A stretch of DNA of 49,155 nt from Gammaproteobacteria bacterium (lineage in GTDB: Bacteria; Pseudomonadota; Gammaproteobacteria; Steroidobacterales; Woeseiaceae). This document shows, piece after piece, positions 17,807 through 26,514 of the stretch (position 1 is the first letter of the stretch; each line of letters starts with the position of its first letter). Both the position numbers and the translations under genes were made by a program. The notes beneath the pieces are model-generated. The model was given only the letters and a program-made list of their open reading frames with translations, did not search any database and had not been told where the DNA came from. The DNA lies in contig JAOUGX010000018.1 of NCBI GenBank assembly GCA_029865385.1, positions 1-49,155 on the forward strand. Reading direction: 5' to 3'.

Positions 17807-18973
17807 ATGCCTAACCGCGAGTTGCCACCGCTATCCTTGTATTTGCACATGCCATGGTGCGTTCGCAAATGCCCGTATTGCGACTTCAATTCGCACACGG
17901 CCGGACCGGCCGCCCCCAAGGACCGTTACGTCGACGCATTGCTGCTGGACCTCGAGGCCGAGGCGGCATCGGGACGGGCGGCAGGACGAGCCGTCGACAG
18001 CATTTTCATCGGCGGGGGCACGCCAAGCCTCTTCAGTGCCACGCAGATCGGCCGCGTCCTGGATGCGGCACGCGCGGTTTTCGCGATCGGCGCCGGAGCG
18101 GAAATCACCATGGAGGCCAATCCGGGCACCGTCGAATGCGGCGATCTGCCGGGATACCGGCAGGCGGGGGTCAACCGCCTGTCGATCGGCGCGCAGAGCT
18201 TTGACGCCGGTACCTTGTTGGCATTGGGGCGTATCCACGGTCCGGCAGAGATCGTCCGAACCTACAACGCAGCGCGGGCGGCCGGCTTCGATGCAATCAA
18301 TCTCGACCTGATGTTCGCGCTGCCCGGGCAGGGAGCGGACCTGGCGCGTGCCGACATCGAGCAGGCTATTCAGCTCGGTGCCCCGCACATTTCCTACTAT
18401 CAACTGACGCTGGAACCCAACACGGTTTTTCACAGCCGGCCACCGCCGGGTTTGCCGGACGACGAGACCAGCTGGGAGATACAGCAGCTCGGGCATGGCT
18501 TGTTGCAAGCCGCGGGATACGAGCAGTATGAGATCTCGGCATTCGCGAAGCCGGGTCAGCGTTGCCGGCACAACCTGAACTACTGGAAATTCGGCGATTA
18601 CCTGGGGGTGGGTGCGGGCGCGCACGGCAAATTCACATCGGCCGACGGCCGTATATGGCGTTACGCCAAGCCGGCAAATCCGCAGGGCTATATGCAGCAG
18701 GCCGAAAGACGGCAGTTCGCAGCGGCGGCGCAAGCCGTCAGCGAGAGCGAGCTTTGCTTCGAATTCATGTTGAACGTATTGCGCCTTCCGGAGGGATTCA
18801 GCACAGACGAATTCCGCCGGCAAACCGGCTTGCCGCTGAGTGCTGTCGAGGCCGGGCTCGGCAGGGCGATTAGCAAGGGTCTGATAGTTTCCGCAGACGG
18901 CAGAGACTGGAAGCCGACACCGCTGGGCTGGCGATTTCTCAACGATCTGCAAGCCGAATTCCTGCCGGACTGA
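17807..18973 (+). CDS. hemW: HemW-like radical SAM heme chaperone
   Basis: 388 residues. The radical SAM cluster is C18-VRK-C22-PY-C25 followed by DF rather than a fourth cysteine, which separates HemW from true coproporphyrinogen dehydrogenase HemN. Other motifs: IFIGGGTPSLF, ITMEANPGT, RLSIGAQSF and the HemN C-terminal domain (CFEFMLNVLRLPEGF). HemW binds and transfers heme. It starts 4 bp after rdgB. The downstream 383 bp are non-coding and contain DnaA boxes. Confidence 0.95.
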   Translation: MPNRELPPLSLYLHMPWCVRKCPYCDFNSHTAGPAAPKDRYVDALLLDLEAEAASGRAAGRAVDSIFIGGGTPSLFSATQIGRVLDAARAVFAIGAGAEITMEANPGTVECGDLPGYRQAGVNRLSIGAQSFDAGTLLALGRIHGPAEIVRTYNAARAAGFDAINLDLMFALPGQGADLARADIEQAIQLGAPHISYYQLTLEPNTVFHSRPPPGLPDDETSWEIQQLGHGLLQAAGYEQYEISAFAKPGQRCRHNLNYWKFGDYLGVGAGAHGKFTSADGRIWRYAKPANPQGYMQQAERRQFAAAAQAVSESELCFEFMLNVLRLPEGFSTDEFRRQTGLPLSAVEAGLGRAISKGLIVSADGRDWKPTPLGWRFLNDLQAEFLPD

Positions 18974-19023
18974 CTGAATTCCGGGCTTCCCGCGGGCGCT
19001 TGCCAATGCTGCCGGGCCGGTGT

Positions 19024-19236
19024 TTATGCACAACGAGAAGCGATGCCCTATGATTTCCGGGTAATTAGCTCTGGTATTCAGCCCGGCCGTTCAAAAAGGC
19101 CAATAACTCATTGATAAATAAAGAGTTTCCAATTTGCACATAAAATAGACATTCTGATAAGCGGGCTTTAAAAATCCTCACTTAGCCCACTCACTCAATT
19201 TCCTTCCACAACCTTATCCACAGCTTTTGTGGATAA
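19024..19236. other. DnaA-box cluster with IHF consensus in the hemW-rpmE spacer (origin-like)
   Basis: The 383-bp spacer 18974-19356 has no gene. It contains three exact matches to TTATNCACA: TTATGCACA at 19024-19032 (plus), TTATCCACA at 19214-19222 (plus) and the inverted copy TGTGGATAA at 19228-19236. The last two form a head-to-head pair separated by five bases, able to fold as a 9-bp hairpin. A degenerate box, ATTTGCACA, is at 19132-19140. An exact IHF consensus (TAACTCATTGATA, YAANNNNTTGATW) lies at 19104-19116, and the interval 19095-19200 is clearly AT-rich in a GC-rich genome. No GATC was seen. This could be a replication origin, a DnaA-titrating site or a DnaA-controlled promoter for rpmE. 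dnaA, dnaN, gidA and parAB are not in the window. Confidence 0.6.
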
Positions 19237-19268
19237 TTCGGCAGCCAGGAACCGGGCCGCCGGCAGAC

Positions 19269-19297
19269 TTGCGGCTGTTTAGCCTTCGCTATATGCT
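19269..19297 (+). promoter_or_regulatory. Candidate sigma-70 promoter for rpmE
   Basis: TTGCGG (19269-19274) and TATGCT (19292-19297) are 17 bases apart, placing a transcript start near 19304, about 50 nt before the rpmE ATG. It lies just downstream of the paired DnaA boxes, so bound DnaA could influence it. Confidence 0.4.
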
Positions 19298-19356
19298 ACG
19301 CGGCCTTTTCGAACCATCGCGGCACAAACCCTGCGAACTTCAAGGACATCAGCAAC

Positions 19357-19560
19357 ATGAAACCCGAGATTCATCCCGACTACAAAGAAATCAAAGTCAC
19401 CTGTAGTTGTGGCAACGAATTCATGACCCGCTCTACGCTGGGCGAGGACCTCGGTATAGAAGTCTGCTCTTCGTGCCATCCCTTTTACACCGGCAAGCAG
19501 AAGATCCTGGATACCGGCGGCAGGGTCGATAAATTCCGCAAGAAGTACGGCATCAGCTGA
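19357..19560 (+). CDS. rpmE: 50S ribosomal protein L31 (zinc-binding form)
   Basis: 67 residues. [12 protein letters not shown] is the standard start. Four cysteines, C16, C18 (CSCG), C37 and C40 (CSSC), make the zinc-binding C+ form, and the protein ends FRKKYGIS. The zinc-free paralogue that often replaces it under zinc starvation is not in the window. The gene stands alone, 175 bp before gltA, with an origin-like spacer upstream. Confidence 0.97.
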   Translation: MKPEIHPDYKEIKVTCSCGNEFMTRSTLGEDLGIEVCSSCHPFYTGKQKILDTGGRVDKFRKKYGIS

Positions 19561-19735
19561 TTATTGGCGGTATCCGCTGCCACTTTCATTTGCTCAGGTT
19601 TCGCGCTTCCGGCACCATGACGGGCTGCAGGCGACTTGTTCGCTGCGCCCGATTTTCTGTTAATCGCATTCGGCTACCCGCTGGCCGGACGCGCCATCGC
19701 CCCGCCAGCGGGGAGAACCCGGATCAAGGATAAAC

Positions 19736-21028
19736 ATGAGTAAAGATGCATTTACGCTGACCAGGCCGGACGGCAAGTCGATGTCACTGCCGGTCCTCAA
19801 GGGGACGATCGGGCCCGATGTGATCGATATCGGGCAGCTCTATAAGGATCAGGGCGTATTTACCTTTGATCCCGGTTTCGTCGCAACCGGAAGTTGCAAG
19901 AGCGACATCACATTTATCGACGGCGACGAGGGTGTCCTGCTGTATCGGGGCTATCCGGTAGAACAGCTGGCCAAGCACTCGAGTTTCATCGAGGTCGCCT
20001 ATCTGTTGCTGTATGGCGATCTGCCGGACAAGGATCAGCTGGCGGCGTTCGACACGTCGATTCGCAGACACACGATGCTGAACGAAGGGATGCTGAGGTT
20101 CTTCAACGGCTTTCGTTACGACGCGCACCCGATGGCGATGCTCTCGGCTGTCGTCGGTTCGATGTCTGCCTATTATCACGACACGATGAACGTAAATGAC
20201 ACGGCTCAACACGACATCTTCACGCACCGTATTCTTGCCAAACTACCGACGATTGCTGCCGCAGCGTACAAGCTCACTGCAGGCCAGCCGTTCATTTATC
20301 CGCGCAACGATCTCAATTACACCGAGAACATGCTGCACATGTTCTTCGCCGTTCCCGCCGAACCGTACGAGATCAACTCGATCGCTGCGCAGGCTCTCGA
20401 CCTTTTGTTTATCCTGCACGCCGATCACGAGCAGAATTGCTCCACGTCGACGGTCAGGATGGCCGGCAGCTCCGGAGCCAACCCGTACTCTGCGATTGCG
20501 GCAGGCATCGCCGCATTGTGGGGTCCGGCACATGGCGGAGCGAACGAAGCCGTGCTTCGTATGCTCGAGCAAATCGGCGACGCGAAAAACATCCCGAAGT
20601 TCGTTGCGCGAGCTAAAGACAAGAGCGATCCGTTCCGCCTGATGGGCTTCGGCCATCGCGTTTACAAGAACTTCGATCCGCGTGCGACCATAATCCGTGA
20701 AATGTGCCACAAGGTACTCGCACAAATGGGCCGAACGGATACGCCGCTGCTGGATCTCGCCATCAAGCTCGAGGAGTTTGCGCTGAAGGACGAGTATTTC
20801 ATCGAGAAGGACCTCTATCCGAATGTGGATTTCTATTCCGGCATTATTTACAAGGCACTGGGGATCCCGACCTCGATGTTTACGGTGATGTTTGCGATAG
20901 GTCGAACGGTGGGCTGGGTTGCGCACTGGCGCGAAATGATTACGGATCCTGCAGCGCGTATCAGCCGGCCGCGTCAGCTCTACACTGGCCCGAAGAACCG
21001 GGATTACGTGGCGTTGGAAAAACGCTAG
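19736..21028 (+). CDS. gltA: Citrate synthase (type II, hexameric)
   Basis: 430 residues. The catalytic residues are in context: His in [11 protein letters not shown], His in [14 protein letters not shown] and Asp in [17 protein letters not shown]. The N-terminal domain with [38 protein letters not shown] is that of the NADH-sensitive gram-negative type. A clear Shine-Dalgarno (AAGGA) lies five bases before the ATG. The gene stands alone, converging on the minus-strand gene at 21209 with family B repeats between. It is the entry enzyme of the TCA cycle. Confidence 0.98.
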   Translation: MSKDAFTLTRPDGKSMSLPVLKGTIGPDVIDIGQLYKDQGVFTFDPGFVATGSCKSDITFIDGDEGVLLYRGYPVEQLAKHSSFIEVAYLLLYGDLPDKDQLAAFDTSIRRHTMLNEGMLRFFNGFRYDAHPMAMLSAVVGSMSAYYHDTMNVNDTAQHDIFTHRILAKLPTIAAAAYKLTAGQPFIYPRNDLNYTENMLHMFFAVPAEPYEINSIAAQALDLLFILHADHEQNCSTSTVRMAGSSGANPYSAIAAGIAALWGPAHGGANEAVLRMLEQIGDAKNIPKFVARAKDKSDPFRLMGFGHRVYKNFDPRATIIREMCHKVLAQMGRTDTPLLDLAIKLEEFALKDEYFIEKDLYPNVDFYSGIIYKALGIPTSMFTVMFAIGRTVGWVAHWREMITDPAARISRPRQLYTGPKNRDYVALEKR

Positions 21029-21034
21029 TTAGGA

Positions 21035-21100
21035 GTAGCCTGCGATGCAGGCTCCTGCAATGCTGCGAACGCTCCTGTAGGAGCCTGCATCGCAGGCGAC
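21035..21100. repeat. REP-like palindromes, family B, inverted pair
   Basis: Two 22-bp units in opposite orientation, 21035-21056 and 21079-21100, share the core GCCTGCGATGCAGGC and the CTCCT side arm. Each unit is itself a small hairpin, and the pair can also fold into one long stem over a 22-nt loop, the classic BIME layout. It starts seven bases after the gltA stop. Confidence 0.85.
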
Positions 21101-21173
21101 TGCTTGTCGCTGCGACTTACACCGCGCTTAAGATCAATTTGCGCCGACCTGCATGCGTTTCGATCGGTAAATT

Positions 21174-21192
21174 GGCCTGCATTGCAGGCGAC
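21174..21192. repeat. REP-like palindrome, family B, third unit
   Basis: A GCCTGCATTGCAGGC palindrome followed by GAC, in the same orientation as the second unit at 21079. It lies 17 bp before the end of the convergent gene at 21209, so the gltA junction is bracketed by repeats at both sides. Confidence 0.75.
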
Positions 21193-21208
21193 TTCATCGG
21201 GCCTCTGC

Positions 21209-21814
21209 CTATCTAAGCAATTCCTCGACCGCACGTGCGTCCGCGCGCTGCATGGGCTTGCCGTCGATAGGGCTGATCGGCGCCTGCCGAACACCGTCAA
21301 CCGGAAATACCGTTGCCTCGATTTCGGCGTCGTCGCGCAGGAAGCGGTAGCCGGCGAAAGTTTCGGCGCGGTCGCGCCTGCTTTTCAGGCGCCTCTCATA
21401 CGGACGAAAAGTCACCTTCTCTTGTTGCAGCTTTTCCGCCACCAGCTCGGCGTGATCGGCGAATACGTGCAGGTTGACTGCGGAGTTCGCCGCCGCCGTA
21501 CCGTGCAATACCGAACCGACGAGACGCGGCGTAAACGGTGCAAGCAGTGCCATCGCGGAAAGCGCGGCCCGACGCAGCATAGCCAACAGGTCGAGGTGAG
21601 ACTCCCGGCCGAACAACATCAGGTGCTCGGAAAGCGCGCGGTCGATTTCGGCATTGCCAGGCAGCGATCCGTGATCGCGCAGGCCGAGGCGCTCGGCCGC
21701 CTTGGTCTTGGCTACGCGGAAATCCTCGATGCCCTGTTCCGCAATGATTCGCGCGGCTTCCTGCGCGAGGACGAGTCGCGCCCTGTCGTTACCGAAATCT
21801 CTTTTCCTTCCCAT
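21209..21814 (-). CDS. Uncharacterised protein with nucleotidyltransferase-like GS motif
   Basis: 201 residues from the ATG at 21814, chosen for its GGGGAAG ribosome site; an ATG nine codons earlier is less well supported. Residues 10-45 resemble the first helices of a small helix-turn-helix domain (ARLVLAQEAARIIAEQGIEDFRVAKTKAAERLG). Residues 100-120 (GSVLHGTAAANSAVNLHVFAD) look like the GS...DxD strand-loop of a nucleotidyltransferase fold, but where active enzymes have SDIDL this has SAVNLH, so the metal-binding aspartates appear lost. The C-terminus reads VDGVRQAPISPIDGKPM. I believe relatives exist in Xanthomonas-type genomes, but I know of no function. It starts 31 bp upstream of the mrcA stop side, on the same strand. 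Confidence 0.7.
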   Translation of the reverse strand: MGRKRDFGNDRARLVLAQEAARIIAEQGIEDFRVAKTKAAERLGLRDHGSLPGNAEIDRALSEHLMLFGRESHLDLLAMLRRAALSAMALLAPFTPRLVGSVLHGTAAANSAVNLHVFADHAELVAEKLQQEKVTFRPYERRLKSRRDRAETFAGYRFLRDDAEIEATVFPVDGVRQAPISPIDGKPMQRADARAVEELLR

Positions 21815-21844
21815 CTCGCTTCCCCAACGATCGGAACACAAGGG

Positions 21845-24484
21845 TCAGAACAGCGAATCGTCCTCGGCTTCTTCCTCTTCCGGTTCTTCGGCGAAGCCGG
21901 AGCTATTGAACGGATCAGTCTGCTGTTCGATGATTTCACACGTTGGCACATTGTCGATCATGAAGATTTCGAACATCCCGTTTTCGACCGGGTCAGACGC
22001 GCGCGCAGGGCAGCCGGTCGATTTGGAGATGCGTACCGTGACGATGCCCGCTGGCATCGGCAGCATATGTTCGGGCGCACCGCGTAGCGCGATCCTCAGG
22101 AACTCTATCCAGATCGGCAGGGCGGTGCGCGAACCCTCTTCTCCCGGTCCAAGGGGTTCGAAATTGTCGTAGCCGACATAGACGACTGCCGACAGGTCCG
22201 CATTGAAGCCACCGAACCAGGCATCGCGTCGGTCATTGGACGTGCCGGTCTTGCCGGACAGATCCTTTCGGCCCAGTGTGAGTGCGCGCCGCCCGGTGCC
22301 GCGCCGGATGACGTCGCGCATCATGTCTGAAATAAGGTAGGCATTCTGTTCACTGATGACGCGCTTGGCGCGGTTAACGCCGTCGAACAGCGCAGGAGCG
22401 GCCGACGCATCCGGGCGATAGCTCATCGCAACGTCCGCCATCTGCTCGAGTGACATCTGCGCCACGGGAGCAAGCTGCGGCTGTAACGAGGGATCGATGA
22501 GTTCGTCATTATCTTCGGCAACGGGCCGCAAAAACTCGTCGCCGGGCTCGCATTCCCGGCAAACCACTTGCGGCTCGGCGCGGTACAGGATCTCGTCGTC
22601 CGGTCCTATGATGGCGTCGATGACATAGGGCTTGATGGCGTAGCCACCGTTGGCGAAAACTGCATAGGCTTGTGCCATATCGAGCGGTGACGCATTGCCG
22701 CCGCCCAGCGCCAGCGAACCGTTGCGAGGCAGCGCGGCAGGTCCGAAACCAAACGGCGCAAGATGTCGTACGGCATTGCCGATGCCGGTGTTGTAGAGCA
22801 GCAGCCGTACCGAAGCGAGATTCATCGAACGGACCAGGGCTTCGCGCAAGCGCACCTCGCCGTAAGTCCTGCCGCTGTAGTTGATCGGCCGCCAGTCCTG
22901 CTCCAACTCGGAAGAGCGAATGACGACGTGCGAGTCGAGCAGGATGGTTGCCGGCGTGTTTCCCTGTTCGAGCGCTGCAGAGTAAATAAAGGGTTTGAAC
23001 GAGGATCCGGGCTGGCGCGCCGCCTGAGTTACCCGGTTGAACTTGCTGATGGAAAAATCAAAGCCGCCGGCGAGGCTCGTTATGGCCCCGTCGTTGGGAT
23101 CGAGCGACACGACCGCTGCCTGGGCCTGCGGCACCTGGGCTAGCGCCCAGCCGCCGCCCTTCACCGGCATGACGTAAACAATATCGGCAACGGAAAGTAC
23201 CTCGGCTGCCGTTTCCGGCGCGGGGCCAAAGGTCTCGGTGTCAATGAACGGATTCGCCCAGGAAATGCCACGCCATGGCAGCACCGTCGAAACACCATCC
23301 TGCAACACGATGCTGGCGCTGTTGTCCTCGTTGACCGCAGTTACGATAGCGACTTTCAGCTCTCCCGGATTGCCGTAATCCTGCAAGCTGACCCTCAGTT
23401 CCTCGGGCCACTCCGCATAAGGGCTTTGCAACAGACCGGGATCCACTGGCGCCGAGGCGATCGGGCCGCGATAACCGCGGCGGCGCGAAAACTCGAGAAG
23501 CCCGTTACGCAGCGCGTAGTTGGCGCCCTGCTGGATCCGCGAATCGATAGTTGTCAGCACACGGTACCCGGCAGCATAGGTTGCCTCGCCGTAGCGATTG
23601 ATCATTTCGCGGCGAACCATTTCAGCAACGTATGGTGCCGACAGTTCGTTCGCGGTGCCATGAAGCTGCGACACCAGCGGATAGGCCATAGCCTCTTCGT
23701 AGGCGCCGTCATCGATAAAATCGAGTTCGTTCATCCGGCCAAGGACGTAAGCGCGGCGCATTGACGCATTTGCCGGGCTTCGAACCGGGTTGTAATGCGA
23801 TGGCGCCGGCAGCACGCCCGCGAGCGTTGCCGCTTCGGCGACGTTGACGTCTGCAAGCGCTTTGCCGAAGTACACTTGTGCAGCCGCGGCGACGCCGTAT
23901 GCGCGTTGACCGAAGAACATCTTGTTGACGAACAGGGCCATGATTTCCTGCTTCGTGAATTCCTGCTCGATCTTGTACGCGAGGAAAGCTTCGCGAAGCT
24001 TGCGCGTATATAACTGCTCGCGTGTCAGGAAGTAATCACGAGCGAGCTGCTGGGTGATGGTGCTGCCACCCTGGCTTACCGATCCGGTGCGAACCAGGCT
24101 TACGCCGGCACGCAGGATGCCCTGGTAGTCGACGCCCGGGTGCTCGAAGAAGCGCCGGTCTTCCGCGGCGACGAAAGCGTCGACAACGAATGGCGGTAAC
24201 TCGTCATAGGTCACGAGGATACGGCGGCGTTCGCCGACCTCTTCTATGAGGCGGCCGTCGCGACTGAAGATACGCAACGGAATCTGCAGCGGGATCTGCC
24301 GAATGGTCTCCGCCGCCGGCAAGCCGGGCGCCACGTAATAGTAGGCACCGATTACAGCTGAAACTACGGCCATGGCCAGAATGCTGCCGAGTCCGGCCAT
24401 CAGTATCAGCCAGGCGCGCCAGCGGCCGTTGCGCGACCGGCGGCGCGCCGGATCAGAAGAGGGTTGTTTCATAGCTTTTTGCAT
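21845..24484 (-). CDS. mrcA: Penicillin-binding protein 1A (bifunctional peptidoglycan synthase)
   Basis: 879 residues. An N-terminal anchor helix (about 24-50) precedes a GT51 glycosyltransferase domain with catalytic E108 in AAEDRRFFEHPGVD and the SQGGSTITQQLARD block. An inserted OB-like region (about 330-455) follows, then the transpeptidase with S494-SF-K497, S553-M-N555 and K745-TG. The tail is very acidic (EEPEEEEAEDDSLF). It polymerises and cross-links peptidoglycan in the periplasm. It is divergent from pilM, as in Pseudomonas, where ponA and pilM-Q are also adjacent. The start could be M1 or M5 (MKQPSSD); no strong ribosome site separates them. Confidence 0.96.
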   Translation of the reverse strand: MQKAMKQPSSDPARRRSRNGRWRAWLILMAGLGSILAMAVVSAVIGAYYYVAPGLPAAETIRQIPLQIPLRIFSRDGRLIEEVGERRRILVTYDELPPFVVDAFVAAEDRRFFEHPGVDYQGILRAGVSLVRTGSVSQGGSTITQQLARDYFLTREQLYTRKLREAFLAYKIEQEFTKQEIMALFVNKMFFGQRAYGVAAAAQVYFGKALADVNVAEAATLAGVLPAPSHYNPVRSPANASMRRAYVLGRMNELDFIDDGAYEEAMAYPLVSQLHGTANELSAPYVAEMVRREMINRYGEATYAAGYRVLTTIDSRIQQGANYALRNGLLEFSRRRGYRGPIASAPVDPGLLQSPYAEWPEELRVSLQDYGNPGELKVAIVTAVNEDNSASIVLQDGVSTVLPWRGISWANPFIDTETFGPAPETAAEVLSVADIVYVMPVKGGGWALAQVPQAQAAVVSLDPNDGAITSLAGGFDFSISKFNRVTQAARQPGSSFKPFIYSAALEQGNTPATILLDSHVVIRSSELEQDWRPINYSGRTYGEVRLREALVRSMNLASVRLLLYNTGIGNAVRHLAPFGFGPAALPRNGSLALGGGNASPLDMAQAYAVFANGGYAIKPYVIDAIIGPDDEILYRAEPQVVCRECEPGDEFLRPVAEDNDELIDPSLQPQLAPVAQMSLEQMADVAMSYRPDASAAPALFDGVNRAKRVISEQNAYLISDMMRDVIRRGTGRRALTLGRKDLSGKTGTSNDRRDAWFGGFNADLSAVVYVGYDNFEPLGPGEEGSRTALPIWIEFLRIALRGAPEHMLPMPAGIVTVRISKSTGCPARASDPVENGMFEIFMIDNVPTCEIIEQQTDPFNSSGFAEEPEEEEAEDDSLF

Positions 24485-24573
24485 GGTCGCGGTCTTTTCA
24501 GGCCAAAACCGCCATATCAGGGGGCTGCACGGTTACGGGCCCAAGCGTAACGTTCGTGGTAGGTTTCGCGAAA

Positions 24574-24601
24574 ACTATGCGTTTACGGCTGCCGGCGTCA
24601 A
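24574..24601 (-). promoter_or_regulatory. Candidate sigma-70 promoter for mrcA
   Basis: Minus strand: TTGACG (24601-24596), 16-bp spacer, CATAGT (24579-24574). This places the start about 80 nt before the mrcA ATG. The -35 box matches five of six positions and the -10 four of six. Confidence 0.4.
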
Positions 24602-24778
24602 TAGTAGCGCGCCGGGGGCTATAATCAGCCACCGGATGAAGCCATCACAGATGGCAGCGGAAAAACCAATAACAACGGACCAGGCCGGATTAAACAAAAG
24701 TCCTCCGAGCCGCCAACCAGTTCACGGAATGCGCCCTTTTGTATCAGTAACATACGGATCACCGGATCGTGAACAAAG

Positions 24779-24822
24779 TCACGTTTTATTTAACATTTTA
24801 TTGATATATAGTTAAATCGATT
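24779..24822 (+). promoter_or_regulatory. AT-rich putative promoter block for pilMNOPQ
   Basis: An AT-rich run in a GC-rich context with TTAACA and, downstream, TGATATATAGTTAAAT, which contains an extended -10-like TGATATATA. Spacing between boxes is not ideal, so the exact promoter is uncertain. It lies about 60-100 bp before the pilM GTG. Confidence 0.33.
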
Positions 24823-24878
24823 TGCTCAGGCCAGACTCAGATATGGCCCGCAACTTACCGACTTAGAAGGAAAAACAC

Positions 24879-25940
24879 GTGCTTTTCCGCAATAAATCTC
24901 AGCCATTATTGGGGCTCGACATAACGACATCGTCGGTGAAGCTGATAGAGCTTTCACAAAGCGGCAAACGCTACCGAGTTGAGTCTTATGCGGCGGAGCC
25001 AACCCCCCCGAGTTCGGTCAATGAAAAGGCGATCGTCGATGCCAAAGCGGTCGGCGAAGCTATTCGCAGAGCGGTAAAACGCTCGGGCGCCAAAGCCACC
25101 GATGTCGCCATCGCCATCAGTGGTGACGCGGCCATCACCAAGGTCATACAGATGCCGTCGAGCCTTTCCGAGCGGGACCTCGAAGGCCAGGTCGAAATCC
25201 AGGCCGACCAGTACATACCGTTTCCTATGGAAGAGGTCAGCTTCGATTTCGAAGTCGTGGGCCAGAACAGCAACGATCCCGAGCTCATGGACGTGCTGCT
25301 GGTTGCAACCCGCACGGAAAATGTCGAGCAGCGCCAGGCAGCCGTAGCAGCGGCCGGATTGCATGCGCACGTGGTCGACGTCGAGGCATTTGCCCTTGAA
25401 AACGCCTGCCAGTTGCTGAGCCACCAGATTCCGAATGGCGGCATGGGTCAGTCTGTCGCCATCGTCGACATCGGCGCGAGCAGTACCACGTTCAGTGTAT
25501 TGCATGACCTCAAAGTCATTTACACGCGCGACTTCGCCTTCGGCGGACAGCAGCTGACCGAGGAAATCATGCGCACCTATGGCCTCTCGATGGAAGACGC
25601 CGGCCGGGCCAAGAAACAGGGCGGCCTGCCGAGTAATTACCAGCCGGAGGTTCTCGAGCCGTTCGTCGATGACATGACACAACAGGTCAGTCGCTCGTTG
25701 CAGTTCTATCTCGCATCGGGCGGTGGCCGCGAGCAGCCGGACATGATCCTTGTGTGCGGAGGCTGCGCCAACATTCCTGGCATCTCCGATGTCATCTCCA
25801 GTCGCGTGGGAATACCGACTGAAATCGGTGATCCGCTAGGACAAATGAAAATTTCTTCCAAGGCCAAATCGCAGGGCGTGCACAAGGATTCGACGGCACT
25901 GCTCACTGCATGCGGCCTGGCACTGAGGAGCTTCGACTGA
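24879..25940 (+). CDS. pilM: Type IV pilus inner-membrane assembly ATPase-like protein PilM
   Basis: 353 residues with an actin/FtsA-like fold. Phosphate-binding and adenosine-binding segments are visible as LLGLDITTSSVKLIEL at the N-terminus, VAIVDIGASSTTFSVL in the middle and ILVCGGCANIPGI near the end. It starts with GTG preceded by AGAAGGA at good spacing. PilM is cytoplasmic and binds the N-terminal tail of PilN to link the motor to the alignment subcomplex. It is first in the pilMNOPQ operon. Confidence 0.96.
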   Translation: MLFRNKSQPLLGLDITTSSVKLIELSQSGKRYRVESYAAEPTPPSSVNEKAIVDAKAVGEAIRRAVKRSGAKATDVAIAISGDAAITKVIQMPSSLSERDLEGQVEIQADQYIPFPMEEVSFDFEVVGQNSNDPELMDVLLVATRTENVEQRQAAVAAAGLHAHVVDVEAFALENACQLLSHQIPNGGMGQSVAIVDIGASSTTFSVLHDLKVIYTRDFAFGGQQLTEEIMRTYGLSMEDAGRAKKQGGLPSNYQPEVLEPFVDDMTQQVSRSLQFYLASGGGREQPDMILVCGGCANIPGISDVISSRVGIPTEIGDPLGQMKISSKAKSQGVHKDSTALLTACGLALRSFD

Positions 25941-25941
25941 T

Positions 25942-26514
25942 ATGCCACGTATTAACCTCCTCCCATGGCGCGAAGAAGACAGAAAGCGGCGTCAACGAGA
26001 ATTCCTTATTGCCATGGGCGGCGCTTTCGTTGCCGGCATCGTCGTGCTCGGACTGGTGATGTTTGCCTTCAGCCAGATGATCGACGAGCAGCGTGGTCGC
26101 AACAGTCGTTTGACCGCCGAGATCGCGATTCTCGACAAGAGCATTACGGAGATCGATGGCCTGGAGCGGCAGAAGGAGCGCCTCCTTGCACGAATGGAGA
26201 TCATCGAGCAGTTGCAAAGCAGCCGCCCCGAAGTGGTGCACCTCTTCGATGAGATGACAAGGCAACTTCCCGAAGGCGTTTACCTGACCGGCATGAAGCA
26301 GACCGGAGCGCAGGTCGAACTAAAAGGCATCGCGCAATCGAGCACCCGGGTATCGGCGCTGATGCGACAGATCGATTCATCAGAGTGGTTTACCGATCCC
26401 GATGTGCAGAAAGTCGAGACGACAGAGACAGGACCTGCTCGCCAGGCAGAGTTCGTGCTGGCTCTGAAGCAAGTCCGCCAGGAAGGCGAAGATGACATGG
26501 AGGTCGGGCCATGA
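25942..26514 (+). CDS. pilN: Type IV pilus assembly protein PilN
   Basis: 190 residues. The N-terminus MPRINLLPWREEDRKRRQREF contains the INLLPWR motif that binds PilM. A membrane helix (about 26-46), a coiled-coil region (about 50-95) and a ferredoxin-like periplasmic domain follow. It is separated from pilM by one base and overlaps pilO by 4 nt (ATGA). PilN pairs with PilO in the inner-membrane alignment complex. Confidence 0.95.
   Translation: MPRINLLPWREEDRKRRQREFLIAMGGAFVAGIVVLGLVMFAFSQMIDEQRGRNSRLTAEIAILDKSITEIDGLERQKERLLARMEIIEQLQSSRPEVVHLFDEMTRQLPEGVYLTGMKQTGAQVELKGIAQSSTRVSALMRQIDSSEWFTDPDVQKVETTETGPARQAEFVLALKQVRQEGEDDMEVGP

Larger units (their letters stand above)
24485..24878. 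other. Divergent mrcA-pilM intergenic region
   Basis: 394 bp with no supported gene. It holds a candidate mrcA promoter at 24574-24601 and an AT-rich block at about 24780-24822 (around GTTTTATTTAACATTTTATT) that probably drives pilM. A 54-codon open frame at 24651-24815 has no ribosome site or family resemblance and was not accepted. Confidence 0.5.

Noticed and set aside
17831-19033. A 400-codon open frame on the minus strand
   Set aside because: It is antisense to hemW, which has an intact radical SAM cluster; no recognisable motifs in the antisense frame.
24620-24625. An exact TATAAT on the plus strand
   Set aside because: The hexamer 17 bp upstream is GTCAAT and no extended -10 is present; it would leave a leader of about 250 nt before pilM.
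24651-24815. A 54-codon open frame between mrcA and pilM
   Set aside because: No ribosome site, no family resemblance, and it runs through the AT-rich putative pilM promoter.
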